This document shows positions 37,201 to 46,480 of a stretch of 64,000 nt of DNA, in pieces (position 1 is the first letter of the stretch; each line of letters starts with the position of its first letter). The DNA is taken from contig JAJEKV010000011.1 in NCBI GenBank assembly GCA_021234155.1, positions 10,581,712-10,645,711 on the forward strand, given 5' to 3'. The stretch is from Isoetes taiwanensis (taxonomy: Eukaryota; Streptophyta; Lycopodiopsida; Isoetales; Isoetaceae). The notes beneath the pieces are model-generated. The model saw nothing but the letters and a program-made list of their open reading frames with translations, was not told the origin of the DNA and searched no databases. Both the position numbers and the translations under genes were made by a program.

Positions 37201-37364
37201 TCGAGCAAAACACTTTTGCACAAGGCATCTGCCTCCTCATTGAATTCTCTAGCAACATGATGAAGTTCCCAAGATGAAAACTCTGACAGTTCTTGTAGGG
37301 CCTGTTTTCTGAGCATTGACATCTCTTCATTCTTGGCTTGGTATTCTCCTGAAATAAACCGCAC
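34281..37364 (-). CDS. pol: RNase H end, reverse transcriptase, degenerate RNase H, integrase
   Basis: This uninterrupted frame opens inside an RNase H domain (EFNEEADALCK supplies the last catalytic Asp). RT follows with CIDYRDLNKA, FLDGFSGFNQI and the catalytic VFLDDL (FLDD instead of YxDD). After RT comes an RNase H that keeps YQRLEKSAAAL but has lost the DAS and TDH catalytic motifs. Integrase has an HHCC finger (CHEGICGGH, then CCHKC) and the DDE triad (GLDFIGP, SDRGSQF, GNGQAEST). The C-terminus has a GPF-type module (WEGPFEV) and no chromodomain. In the family, pol copies and integrates the element. The real start lies upstream in the broken RNase H region. Confidence 0.9.
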   Translation of the reverse strand: MRFISGEYQAKNEEMSMLRKQALQELSEFSSWELHHVAREFNEEADALCKSVLLEHLAEGAIKEEELEEEDLKQLHPILVINAGTEKQVKEVKIEKNGQERILYVGDMFKEEDECMIMNFFKEWKDVFAWDYNELIGVDRNICEFEIKIKEGTKPVIQKLRRINVALLDLIREELSRMKDAGVITEIINPEWLSCIVPVKKKNKTIRICIDYRDLNKATIKDCYPLPFLEEVLHAVAGKEIYSFLDGFSGFNQIAVKLEDQPKTAFITPWGTFAMKKMPFGLMNASATFQRAMDSIFKDMPPSAFKVFLDDLCLGSALRDHFNYLTKVCYMCRKGGVSLNPKKCVFLCSKGDLLGHEVSSEGIRVAEGKMEALKKLAPPKTVKEVKSFLGMVSFLRMYVPHFSNTVAPISDLTKIGKFTKHESKFIMVDWTETCQIAFDAIIQAISSSTLLKPPDPAKSFDAYISVTKRAVGLALLQEEMVVTFASKIWSDTELRYQRLEKSAAALMFLIERQGHLIQNSHTLVHMRQNPLPLLFSKKQPKAKICRWACKFQTYDIVVKVMNLVNDPSLYLPYILFEQEDEEDLSNVPSDADATVDLIQETDWQEEIKRFLESNEVPKDLNSSQKRRFREKCSKYKLISGVLCRYDKDGIILRCVDKLEAELVIEACHEGICGGHFAADTTAKKILRAGYYWPTLFKDCYEKIKCCHKCQIFGRRILQPAALTAITSPGPFQMWGLDFIGPIDPPSSAQHQYILVATDYFTKWAEAVPLRQANAFTTARFIHENICARFGIPFKLISDRGSQFLNDVIATLLTTLKVKHTKSSAYYPQGNGQAESTNKALKSILKKTISISKRDWHMKLHDALWAYRTTTKTSTKHTPFSLVYGVESIIPIELELPSLRMALKLNLEMEEALKERCVRLMQLEEHRYEAENAILLKKAKDLAAFKAAHKLQGTLKDGELVLKWNKAKEDCAGKFEELWEGPFEVAGPAGQDSYWLRCISENRVLPNPINILHLKRYWQQHVALSLFE

Positions 37365-37580
37365 ACAAGTCGAGAATCCCCAAATACAACAATGTTAGAA
37401 ATACCCAAATGCTTAGCTTCTTGTAACCACCGCAATCAAAGCTTTGTATTCAGCCATGTTCGAGGTAGTGTTTGGATGAATCCTGCCCACTTTAGCTATC
37501 GGTTTGTTTGATTTGTTCTTGATAATGGCAAAGAGATGAAGCTATGTTCAATTTCTTTGCAACTCCACCATCAAACCATA
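37185..37580 (-). pseudogene. Ribonuclease H domain upstream of RT, frame-broken
   Basis: Read over three frames, the minus strand gives a full type I RNase H-like domain: WFDGG (about 37560-37575), MAEYKALIA (about 37433-37460), VVFGDSRLV (about 37370-37395) and EFNEEADAL (about 37220-37250). These supply the D-E-D-D catalytic set. Frame changes occur near 37530, 37430 and 37365. The second looks like a deletion of about 8 bases in the usual GLRWL loop. The domain lies directly between protease and RT. RNase H removes RNA from RNA-DNA hybrids during reverse transcription. Whether the breaks are mutations or sequence errors cannot be told from one copy. Confidence 0.75.
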
Positions 37581-38748
37581 GATAAGCAAAACTACTTTCT
37601 TTGAACACATTGCATACTTCATTTGGACTCATTATTACCTCCATATTGGTCATAGTGACTTCATATTCTCCAGGCTGATTGGGTACTAACACATCTTCCT
37701 CAATGAAGTTATAAGCATCAAACTCTCCAAGCTTATTATAAATGGTGATTTGTTTTTTCTTACCATCAGTTATGGTGCATTCACCTTTTGACCACCACAG
37801 TCTGGCATCAACTGTTGATAACCACCTTCTGCCTAGCAGAAGATCATAAATGTCTGCTTTTTCATTCATACCTTCAAATGCAACCACAACAAAGTTAGCT
37901 GCCACAATAATTCCCTCAATGTCTATTGGTACCTTGCTCACAATTCCTATGGGATTAATTCTTGAGTTAGAGAAAGACTTTAGCACCATAGGCGCTTTTT
38001 TGTCAACCTCCAAACCACATTGCTTCATAACATGATGTGGCATGACATTCAAAGGTGATCCTCCATCCAATAATACCTTAGATAAAACCTTCCTCCCAAT
38101 GTTGGCTGCACATGTGAAAGCACCTGGATCATGTTCATCTTGTACCAACATTTGTTCTTCAATGTGATTGGTGAATGCAATTTGTTCTTCCTGTGTGAGG
38201 CAGATCTGTTCATCTTGAGACAAGGTCAGCATTTTCTTTCTGTAGGTAGGAGCTATTCTCAACAGTGTTAGCAAATCCACACTAACTTTCGAATTTCTCA
38301 ATAACAACTCAAAGTCATCATGATCTTTGTCTTTCTTTTGATATTTCAGACAAGGTGAAGGAGGTACCAACTGTTTACCTTCATAAGCAGGTTGTTTGTT
38401 CTCATTTGATTTGTCCTCTGAAGTGTTAGCTTTTGTATCTTCTCGAATTGTATCTTTCTCCTTCATTCCCCTTGTATGCACAGCCATGATTCCTTCTTGC
38501 TCTTCGAATTCCTGCACAAACCTGATAGGGTAAGTGGTTTCAGATAGATATTTGACAGTTGCAGAGGTCTCTGCAGCTTTGGCTTTTTCTTGTCTTGCAA
38601 AATACTCCTTAACACTGCATCTATCTTCATAGTGACCTGAGGCTTTGCAAAAAGCACAAACAGGGCATTCTTTTCCATAGTGACCTCTCTTGTTGCACTT
38701 GAGGCAGATTCTGTACCAACAAACATCAGAAGAGTGAGTATCTCTCAT
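37492..38748 (-). CDS. Gag C-terminus (zinc knuckles) and aspartic protease
   Basis: The 418-residue frame starts within the nucleocapsid region: two CCHC knuckles (CLKCNKRGHYGKEC and CAFCKASGHYEDRC) with correct spacing at residues about 17-50. A linker rich in Lys and Glu follows, then a retropepsin domain with active site VLLDGGSPLNV (about 38050-38080; D-x-G preserved) and a YDLLLGRRWL motif near its end. The frame then enters the RNase H domain (WFDGG) before a stop. The first codon in frame is not a true start; the sense comes from the gag frame upstream (38796-39657) with a shift in between. Confidence 0.8.
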   Translation of the reverse strand: MRDTHSSDVCWYRICLKCNKRGHYGKECPVCAFCKASGHYEDRCSVKEYFARQEKAKAAETSATVKYLSETTYPIRFVQEFEEQEGIMAVHTRGMKEKDTIREDTKANTSEDKSNENKQPAYEGKQLVPPSPCLKYQKKDKDHDDFELLLRNSKVSVDLLTLLRIAPTYRKKMLTLSQDEQICLTQEEQIAFTNHIEEQMLVQDEHDPGAFTCAANIGRKVLSKVLLDGGSPLNVMPHHVMKQCGLEVDKKAPMVLKSFSNSRINPIGIVSKVPIDIEGIIVAANFVVVAFEGMNEKADIYDLLLGRRWLSTVDARLWWSKGECTITDGKKKQITIYNKLGEFDAYNFIEEDVLVPNQPGEYEVTMTNMEVIMSPNEVCNVFKESSFAYLWFDGGVAKKLNIASSLCHYQEQIKQTDS

Positions 38749-38795
38749 GCAATGTACACATGGAGGATAGGTTCTCCTTTCAGGTCTGGATGCTT

Positions 38796-39657
38796 TCAGT
38801 TCTTGAAGTTGCTTGGTGACTTCAAGAAGGGCCTCAGAAACTTTGTCAATATCATTTTTAGCAAAGTAGTAGCGGGATTATCTTGTTCTTCAGTTACCTT
38901 AAGTTTTCTCTTGTCCTTCTGCACAGCATATACTGGTATAGCATCAGGACCCATACATTCCTGCTCATAGTCTGGAAAAAAAGGATCAGTAGACATATGG
39001 AAGTCATCAGGAAGATAGGACAATGCATCAGCAATATCAATGGCTTTGTTAAATGCTTTGTGAATGGTGGCAAATCCTTCTTGCTTGTAAATTCTAAACA
39101 TTTTTCTATAAAGCCTTGGTCTTGAAGATAATCCCTTTATGAAAGAGGCTACAACATGTAGGGTTTGATAAGGGACTTGATTGGTTTGGCATCTAGTAAG
39201 ATAGGCATGAAATCTCTCTACATATTGGCGCATGGTCTCACCATTTTACGATGTGGAAGGATTGCAGTTCAAAGAAAAGGTCTTGAGGATCATAAACTTT
39301 GCCAAATCTAATCAGAAACTTCTTAACAATTTCATCCCAAGTGTTGGCACCATTGCTCAGTGCAAACTCGAGCCAAAATCTTACTTCATCATCTTTGAAG
39401 CATTTCTGGAACTCTGCAAACTTAGATCCCTTCTTGTGCCCATACTCTTGATAGTACTCTTCAAAATTTCTCAGAAATTTGTTAGCATTCATGCTAGCAT
39501 CATAAACAGGAATAGGAGTAGGAAGATTGAGTTCAAAATATTGTGCTGGTATACCTGTGTTGAGATTTACAGCAATTCCTTGAGTTGCAACATGTGTTTC
39601 AATATTGTCTTGTGCCTCAGCATGATCAGAAGTCTCAGCATTTCGTCTAGGAGCCAT
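38796..39657 (-). pseudogene. gag (retrotransposon gag), frameshifted
   Basis: The start codon is taken at 39655-39657 (MAPRRNAETSD), 16 codons after the primer-site region. The first frame runs to a stop at 39238-39240 and includes FRNFEEYYQ, then FWLEFALSNGANTWDEI, then FLIRFG, the usual Ty3 gag core. The sense continues in the next frame from ETMRQYVERFHAYL (39233) to 38796, so one base is gained or lost around the A-run near 39245. Gag would form the particle shell. Confidence 0.8.
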
Positions 39658-39670
39658 AGTTCCCAAGAAC

Positions 39671-39698
39671 CAGGTTGGATCTCGGTAGGAGCCTCCAA
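39671..39698 (-). promoter_or_regulatory. Primer-binding site, tRNA-Gln-like
   Basis: Three bases inside the 5' LTR the minus strand reads TGGAGGCTCCTACCGAGATC, then CAACC. From memory, the 3' end of plant tRNA-Gln has complement TGGAGGTCCTACCGAGAT, so the match is good apart from one extra C and changes at the far end. Confidence 0.6.
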
Positions 39699-39700
39699 GA

Positions 39701-42331
39701 TGTTGAGGGTATTCCTGGCAAACCCTCAACTAGAATGGTGTAGGACCTCCAGGTTGCTTCAAGCAACCACTCTGTGCCTTAAAATATGAGATTGGTCTTC
39801 AAAATTTCCTGTTGGCACTGACTTCCCAAAAGATGTAAACACAGTCTATGCTTAATGCTTTACCACAACCAGATAAATGCTCAATTCTGTTTAAAACAAG
39901 GATGAAAATGATGCTTAAAGATGCTGACAGATGAATGCACAATTTTTTTCAAGGTCAGAGCTGAGATACCTACTCAATATTGACTCGACGGCGGTCAATT
40001 TTTGGTCAATGTTCCAACAGTGAGCTGAAGTTTACAGATAATTATGCAGGAGTCTTTTTGGGTTGGGAACACTTGGGATCAATCAAAGTACTCCGGTGTG
40101 ATAAGTGCAGACAATTTTTTCAAGGAAGATCACAATAATTTTGAGCTAGGATGATAAAAATGCCTGACAGACTGTACTTTTAGTATCAGACTAAATTATT
40201 TGATCTTTTTTTTGATAATATCAATGCAAGAGTTGTGCAAGAAATGAAGACCTGATATGTAGAAAGATGGTAACAGGTTAATATTTAAGTAAGCACTAGT
40301 AGCACTTCGAAATTCCTTTTGACTTTTCACTTTAGAACACACAGCAATGCAACTCACAAGCTAAACTTAGGACTTTTATGCTTTTTTTCTTCGAGAATAA
40401 CAATGCAACTTTTCTAACATGAATCTTGAATGTTTAGCTTATCTGTATGACAATTTTGTAAGATTAAAGACAATTTTTGATGATTTATGCAAGATCTTAA
40501 CACATGAACATGAAATTATAGTGGGATAAGTTTTACCAAAGTCAGATTTTCATTCACTTGATTCTCATGAAGGTAGTTTCACATGATTCAAAACGCTCAC
40601 AGATCGCGAGCATAGTATGCTTCCGTAATCGGACAATATTTGATCAGCTTTACTGCTCAATCGGGAGAAAGTAGCAGCAAGGAAGGTCAAATTTGCAAGC
40701 GAAGATCGCATACGACATGTATTTACTTGATTGATCTCAAATTTGCGCACAAGCCCTTAAATTTTCAAATTCGGTTAGCCCCTTTTTTGGCGCCTGATTA
40801 CTGTTTCATTCTTGCCAAATTTGTTGAATTATCTGTCATTTAGCTTCGGTATGGGTTTCTTGAGGCCACATAAGTCAAATAGGAGTGGAACGGCAATGAT
40901 TATGTGTTGAAAAGCTGCTAAAAATCTGGTTCTTGGCCTGCAAGATTTTAGGGTTCTTGATTTTTAACTGCACAAATATCCCACAGGCCGGAATGCAAAA
41001 AATAGGCCAAGGCATAAATAGAGTTCGAGGCCACGTTTTTACGATTGCGTGGTCTCCTCCCACGCCAGGTTCGGCTCGTGTTTCGACCTGGCACGCCCGG
41101 GGGGACGCCACTTGGCAGAGGATGATAGGGTAGATAGATGGGGGGGTAGATGTAGGTAGGTTTTACCATTTTTTAAATGGGGCACATTTCCCAAGAAGGC
41201 CATTTAGAGGGTCAAAATGAACTCTTTTTCAATTTTTTTTGTGCGGTGGCATGTTTTGATGAGAGCTTTGGTGATATCAACACAATCGAGAATGAAGCAT
41301 TTTGAATTTTGGCCAAAAAGGGGCAAGGGGTGACATGGAATGTTTTTTTTTTGGTGATGTGGCAATATGAGGGCTGATGTGGTTTGCTTGCTTGGCAACA
41401 ACTTTTTCCCCTAGTCAAAATGTCTTTTGGTGAAGTGTAAATGAAGTAAAGGTGATGTGGATGACACGTGTGATGTGAGTGATGAAATGGCACATGAGGA
41501 TGATGATGTGTGTGCCTTAGCTCTTGCCAACTTGGCATGATGATAACTAGGGAATCTTCCTTTTTGCATAAGTGAGCAAATTTCTTTTGAACATAGGATT
41601 CTTGAAGCAAGTTCATTAAAATCCCCTGGTGCTCAAAGTGTGTATGGACGGTGTGGAGCGAGTGAAGACAAAATGGTGAAGATGATGATCTGGATATTCC
41701 TTGCTTTTGCCAGTTCAGCATGGTGACCATTAGGGGGTTTCTTTTTGCACCAATGGTCAACTTTTGTCTTGTACATAGGATTTTTTAATGAGTGCTCATG
41801 GAAATGCCCTAGTGTTCAAACTTGTTTATCATGTGAACTTTGTGAATGAAGTATGGTGGGATGGAGTGTGTGTGCAACACATGACTAGGAGAAATAGGTA
41901 TTGTCAATGTCAAGGCATGAGGTAATGAAGTATGGATCAAAGCAAGTAGGCACAATGAGATGTGAGTGTAGCTAGAAGTATATGATTGCAATGGTGGTAC
42001 AAGAATATGGGGATTGAGAAAATGGCTAGGCAATTCTTCTAGATCCTCAAGAATATCAAACTTATAAGCTCAAATGTAGTGAAACCCATACCATGTAGTG
42101 AATTTGCAGATCTTCAATGGGGTCCTTGTGATGCTTTGATAGAAACCAAATCACCTCCTTCATGATCCTTAAGTGAATGTCCTTCTTTGGTTCTTGAAGT
42201 CTTGTTTTTTGTAGCTTGATGGAGTCCTCAAGTTGCCTTGAAAGTTGTAAGTCTTCAAATGTCCTTGTGTACTTGTTGAATCGCATGTTGAATGTGCTGA
42301 TGGTTCTTCTATGCTGCCATGGGTGGCAGCA
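39701..42331 (-). repeat. 5' LTR of the Tat-like element
   Basis: 2631 bp, the partner of 30828-33479. On the minus strand it begins TGCTGCCACC and ends CCCTCAACA next to the primer site. Differences from the other LTR are mainly short indels (see findings). It lies immediately before the 42332-42336 target duplication. Confidence 0.9.
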
Positions 42332-42336
42332 GGCCA

Positions 42337-44659
42337 TGCAAAGAATCTTGTCTTAATATTATCATAAGCTGCAAGTAGTGTTTTTGTATTTGCCACAACA
42401 CCTTTTACTACATATTGGTATTTTCCATCAACTAATGAACTCTGATCTCTTTCTTTTATTTAACATGCTGATGGCCTATCTTCCATATGCTGCGCATGAG
42501 GGGTTGGCCTCTGGTGGCCCGAAAGTGTGTTTTCATGTTTCGTTTTTTTGTGTTGGATCTTGTTTGTTTCGTGTGGAGTCGTGTAAATGATATGAACACG
42601 GGTTGTCATTTTCTTAGCTCAAGAAGGTGCTCATTGTGTATTTGGACTCGACACTTTTGTTCGTCATTACATCATGTAATTGCGTTGAATTGGGCATTTC
42701 GCCAGTAAAGGCACCAGGCAAGCAGCCCCGTGCACTGCCAAGTCTAGAGCTACGAGTGTGCATATAGCATAACATAGTATATTGCTTGTCATCTTGACAA
42801 ACAACATTCAGTAAAACATTCACAATGTTCACAATGTGTTAAATAATCTCCCGTGAAAATACCAAATGTACATACTTCTCACCTCACTCGCCAAGAGGGA
42901 TGTAGATCCTTATACCTTACCCCACTAAGCTGCCCTTTTGACAACAGGTTTAGGGAAATTCCTATTTTCTTCATGAAATTCTTTGATTAATTTTGTTGCC
43001 CTTCTATATCCATTTCTTTGTCCTGACTCTAGATGATGGTCTTGTGTTCATGGAGGAAAAGAACCGTTGATCAGGAAGCAAAATAGGAACACAATTGATG
43101 CCTTGCAAAGGCTATTCACATCCAAAAGGATGTTATGGCACCGATAAGTTTGTTCCAGCATTTTGGCAATGGCTCAAAAGCGTGACCATTGTGCCACCAC
43201 AACATTCTTACCACAAAACTAATGCAAACTTCCATTGGAACAGTGACAGAGAGAGCATAAAAGAAAGTGCAGCCAGGTCAAAGACAACCAGACCTAGCTC
43301 CGCTACAAAGTTGTTACAACGTATGCCTTTATTAAAAGTGTCAAATACACAACATATGCAAAGCTAGCATATGTAGAACATAGCAGCTTCAACCCATATT
43401 TTACATAGCTATTGGAGATCAAATATTTATTACAACTGCCTGAATTGCCACGGTAGCCTCCTACATTGAAATTAAAGAATGGTGATCTACAATGTCCAAA
43501 ATTGACACTTTTACCCTTCAGCCTCCGTGGTGGGAGGTTAGACTTTTGATTGCTTGCTTCTTGGGCAATCTCCCTCCTTGAGGACTCCCAAAGCTGATTT
43601 TCTATGCCCAACATCCGTATTTGCAGTAACCCTCTCTTAACTATTCAAGATTAAACCCTATAAGTATTAAAAACATATAAACCTCGGCCTTGTAAAATAC
43701 TAGTTTATCCTAATGCTCTATTATCTACTTACAGAAAATGCACAACAGGTAGATGGGTATGGCAATCCAATCATGTTTAGTGACATCCACTCTTCTCACC
43801 AAAGACAACTAACTTTATTTTCTCGACTTTCACATCCATATCTATATGTTCATTATAAAGGAACATATAAGTCATTTGTACCATCAAACGGCATCATGAG
43901 TGGGCTCTCGATTGCTTTTTTTGATCCAAAGATCGCAATGTTCATCCGCAATATCATCTTCCACGCCATTGCTTTTGGCTCGGGCCACAAGTAGATCAAC
44001 CGGGCCTGTTTTATAAGATAATAACAGATTGCCGTGAATATACATATCTAACAAAGATGGTCCTAATAGTGAACCTCGATAAAGGGAATTACCCGCATGA
44101 ACCGGACATCCTCGATCTCTTCATTGCTCAGTTCTAACCTCCAAAAACACGAAGTTAATGACAATATCTTACAATCGAGAAAGTACAAAAGACAATTCTT
44201 ATACATGATTACCTATCGATTCGACAAGCACGGAGCCATCTGCTCCCCTTCCACTAGAAGTATCCGAAAGTACAAATCGGTTGCCAGTGGAACGTGTCCA
44301 AATAAATGTCCTCTTCAACTTTTTATGGTTATGCTTCCAACTTGAGATTCCCACAAACATCACTTATTATAAATTTGTATAATTATTCAATTCCATCAAT
44401 TTCAACCACCCTGTTGTGTGCTAGAAGATTTCCAAGTTCTTTATTTACATAGAAATCCTTTGTTTGTCGAAAATAATTTCTGCCCGAAGTTTCCTATGCC
44501 AACATAGCATTTCTTTGGCCGAAATTAGTGCATTCTTGTCGACTGGCTAGATTATTCCTTTTTGCCCGCCATCATCGTGACAAGGTACTCTGCGCAATCT
44601 TCACCCGACCACAGACTATGAAGAACCTATGAATTTATTGTCTTTGGCTGCACATATGC
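42337..44659. other. Right flank of the Ty3 insertion; no supported gene
   Basis: A minus-strand frame at 43303-43614 and others are short and unrecognised. The right end approaches the PDR remnant, but I could not place further PDR exons here. Confidence 0.35.
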
Positions 44660-45886
44660 AATTATGCCCAAGAACACTGGGGATACCCACCAACGCATTC
44701 CTTAGCGTATCTAATTCCACAAGATCCATAATTTCCTCAACAAATGCCTGTGATGGTGAAATTGCATTAGCATCTTACTATTTTAAGTTCTAGCGTTGAC
44801 TATACGATCTACTTACCATCGACATCGCTAGTGATATCTCTTGGAAGACGTAACTATGAAGAATACAACAAGGACTTCGTTACCGTAACCTCGTGGTGAA
44901 TGAATGTCGATTACGTTAAACATATCCCTGAAATGTGTGCAAATGTTCTTTGTACCTTGTGATATCCTGAAACCCAAATATCTCCTTCTATGTAGCCACC
45001 TGTTTTCCACGCCTCGCAAGGACGTCCATCAATGTGGTCTTTCCAGCTCCACTCACTCCGACTAAAGCGGTAAGTATGCCAGCCTGAATATTCCGCTACA
45101 ATTACAAAGGAGTTGCAACCTACTCTCAAGAACACCCTCATCCTTCATCTCTCGCATTTTACAAGATGCTCAAAATTATATCAAGAAGAAGGAAGGAAGG
45201 AGAGAGAGATGGAGGGAGGATATACACGAGGGCTCAATTCGTGAAAAGCAAGCGAGAGAGGTCAAAAGCGGCAACACCATGCCCTTTGGCATAGTAGCCC
45301 GATTAAATATCTCATTTAACATTTAAACTCCCTCGCGCACGGTGACTCACCGCCATCGAATCGAGAAGGAAAATAATAATTACAATATCAAGCATCCAAA
45401 ATAGCATTCCCAAGAATCTTCAACTTTTGCCCCGATGCTCAAACTTTTCCTCGAGGGCCTTTCTTACATTTACTACCACGGGGCTTACCAAGAGCTGCAT
45501 ATTTGCAATCATTATCGGGCATGAATCAAATAAAATGCGAGAATGATAGCCTACGTTCGAGGTAGCCTAGGGCAAGTGTAACCAGAAGATTGAACAAACA
45601 TGTATATCCAAAGAGGACAGCTATGCTCACCCAATACCAGTGAACTTCGAAAAAACCCCGAGAAACGAGAATTCTATGAGATAGCGTGCCGATTCCATTT
45701 GTAAACTGCAAGAGGTCATAAACAAATCTTCAAACTTTCAATATAGAAGCCAACAAATAACATATCATATCCTTCATCCTACCTTATCCCACCTAGGAGC
45801 AAGGAATTCATTGACAGCGATCGCGTTTTGTGCATAAGAAAGTGGTGAAAGCCAGAATCCCCAAATCCACCAAGGACGTATGTTGT
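44660..45886 (-). pseudogene. PDR-type (ABCG full-size) ABC transporter remnant, four exons
   Basis: Minus-strand exons in protein order, joined by GT-AG introns. Exon at 45783-45886: [20 protein letters not shown], then VNEFLAP, the end of the first membrane domain. Exon at 45555-45705: ILVSRGFFEVHWYWVSIAVL, then LFNLLVTLALGYLE. Exon at about 44817-45155: [15 protein letters not shown], then the second nucleotide-binding domain with Walker [10 protein letters not shown], then [10 protein letters not shown], then NDIHSPR-like and LLYSS-like text. Exon at 44660-44747: AFVEEIMDLVELDTLRNALV. Splice donors GTAAGT (44811-44816) and GTAGGA survive. The Walker A exon holds several frameshifts and stops, and the signature, Walker B and the N-terminal half are missing. 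PDR proteins are plasma-membrane exporters; this one cannot be functional as read. Confidence 0.85.
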
Positions 45887-46480
45887 CTAAAAGAACAGAT
45901 CAGTTTGTACATGCCTTACAATTTCTCATGCATTAGGCTAGCCTCTCTACATCTAGAAAAGCCGCTAGTTGAAGCAATCCCTTCGGGCCACCATATGACC
46001 TGCACCAAATCTGCAAGGCTTGTCTTGGATTTTTTTCTGTAATAAGCCCTCATACCATGCCCATACTTCTCTCGACATTTCTAGCAGAAGCTAAAACTTT
46101 GAATTTCATACCGTTGAATTCGACATGCTTGGATTGTCGCAAAGACGCGATCCAACGCCTGTTGCTCCAAATTCTTAGGAAAAGCAACTTGTCAATGTGG
46201 TTTCGCCCTAATTGCAAAGGATGGATGCAGAAGGCCGCCATGAAATAGCGTCGTAGTGAGGGCCGCCGACACACTCAACACTCAAAATACTCCATCTGCA
46301 CGAGAGGAGACCTCTCCGGTTGGCCGGTTTCAAGAGTGGCTGCCCACTAACACAAGTGACCGAGCATTTACAGACAACAATGGGTTTTTAGCAGTCATCG
46401 GCATTCTGGGCATATACTGGCATATACCTAGAATATGCCACAAACCCCCACATAAACAAGGGTTTGCCCCCTTAGGGGCA
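45887..46480. other. Unidentified coding-like stretch on minus strand (46040-46270)
   Basis: Two overlapping minus frames give coherent text (HVEFNGMKFKVLASARNVER in one, CREKYGHGMRAYYRKKSK in the other) suggesting a frameshifted exon of an unknown protein. It does not match the expected upstream PDR exons. Confidence 0.25.

Larger units (their letters stand above)
30828..42331 (-). mobile_element. Tat-like Ty3/gypsy LTR retrotransposon, 11.5 kb
   Basis: Two LTRs (30828-33479 and 39701-42331) flank a minus-strand coding region in the order gag, zinc knuckles, protease, ribonuclease H, reverse transcriptase, degenerate ribonuclease H, integrase. The insertion is bounded by a perfect 5-bp target duplication GGCCA (30823-30827 and 42332-42336). 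On the plus strand the LTRs run TG to CA. The similarity of the LTRs and the intact 1027-residue pol frame suggest recent insertion. Gag and the protease/RNase H region carry several frameshifts, so this copy is probably not autonomous as read. The degenerate RNase H after RT and the absence of a chromodomain fit the Tat lineage of Ty3 elements; the extra RNase H before RT does not match the usual Tat order. Confidence 0.93.
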
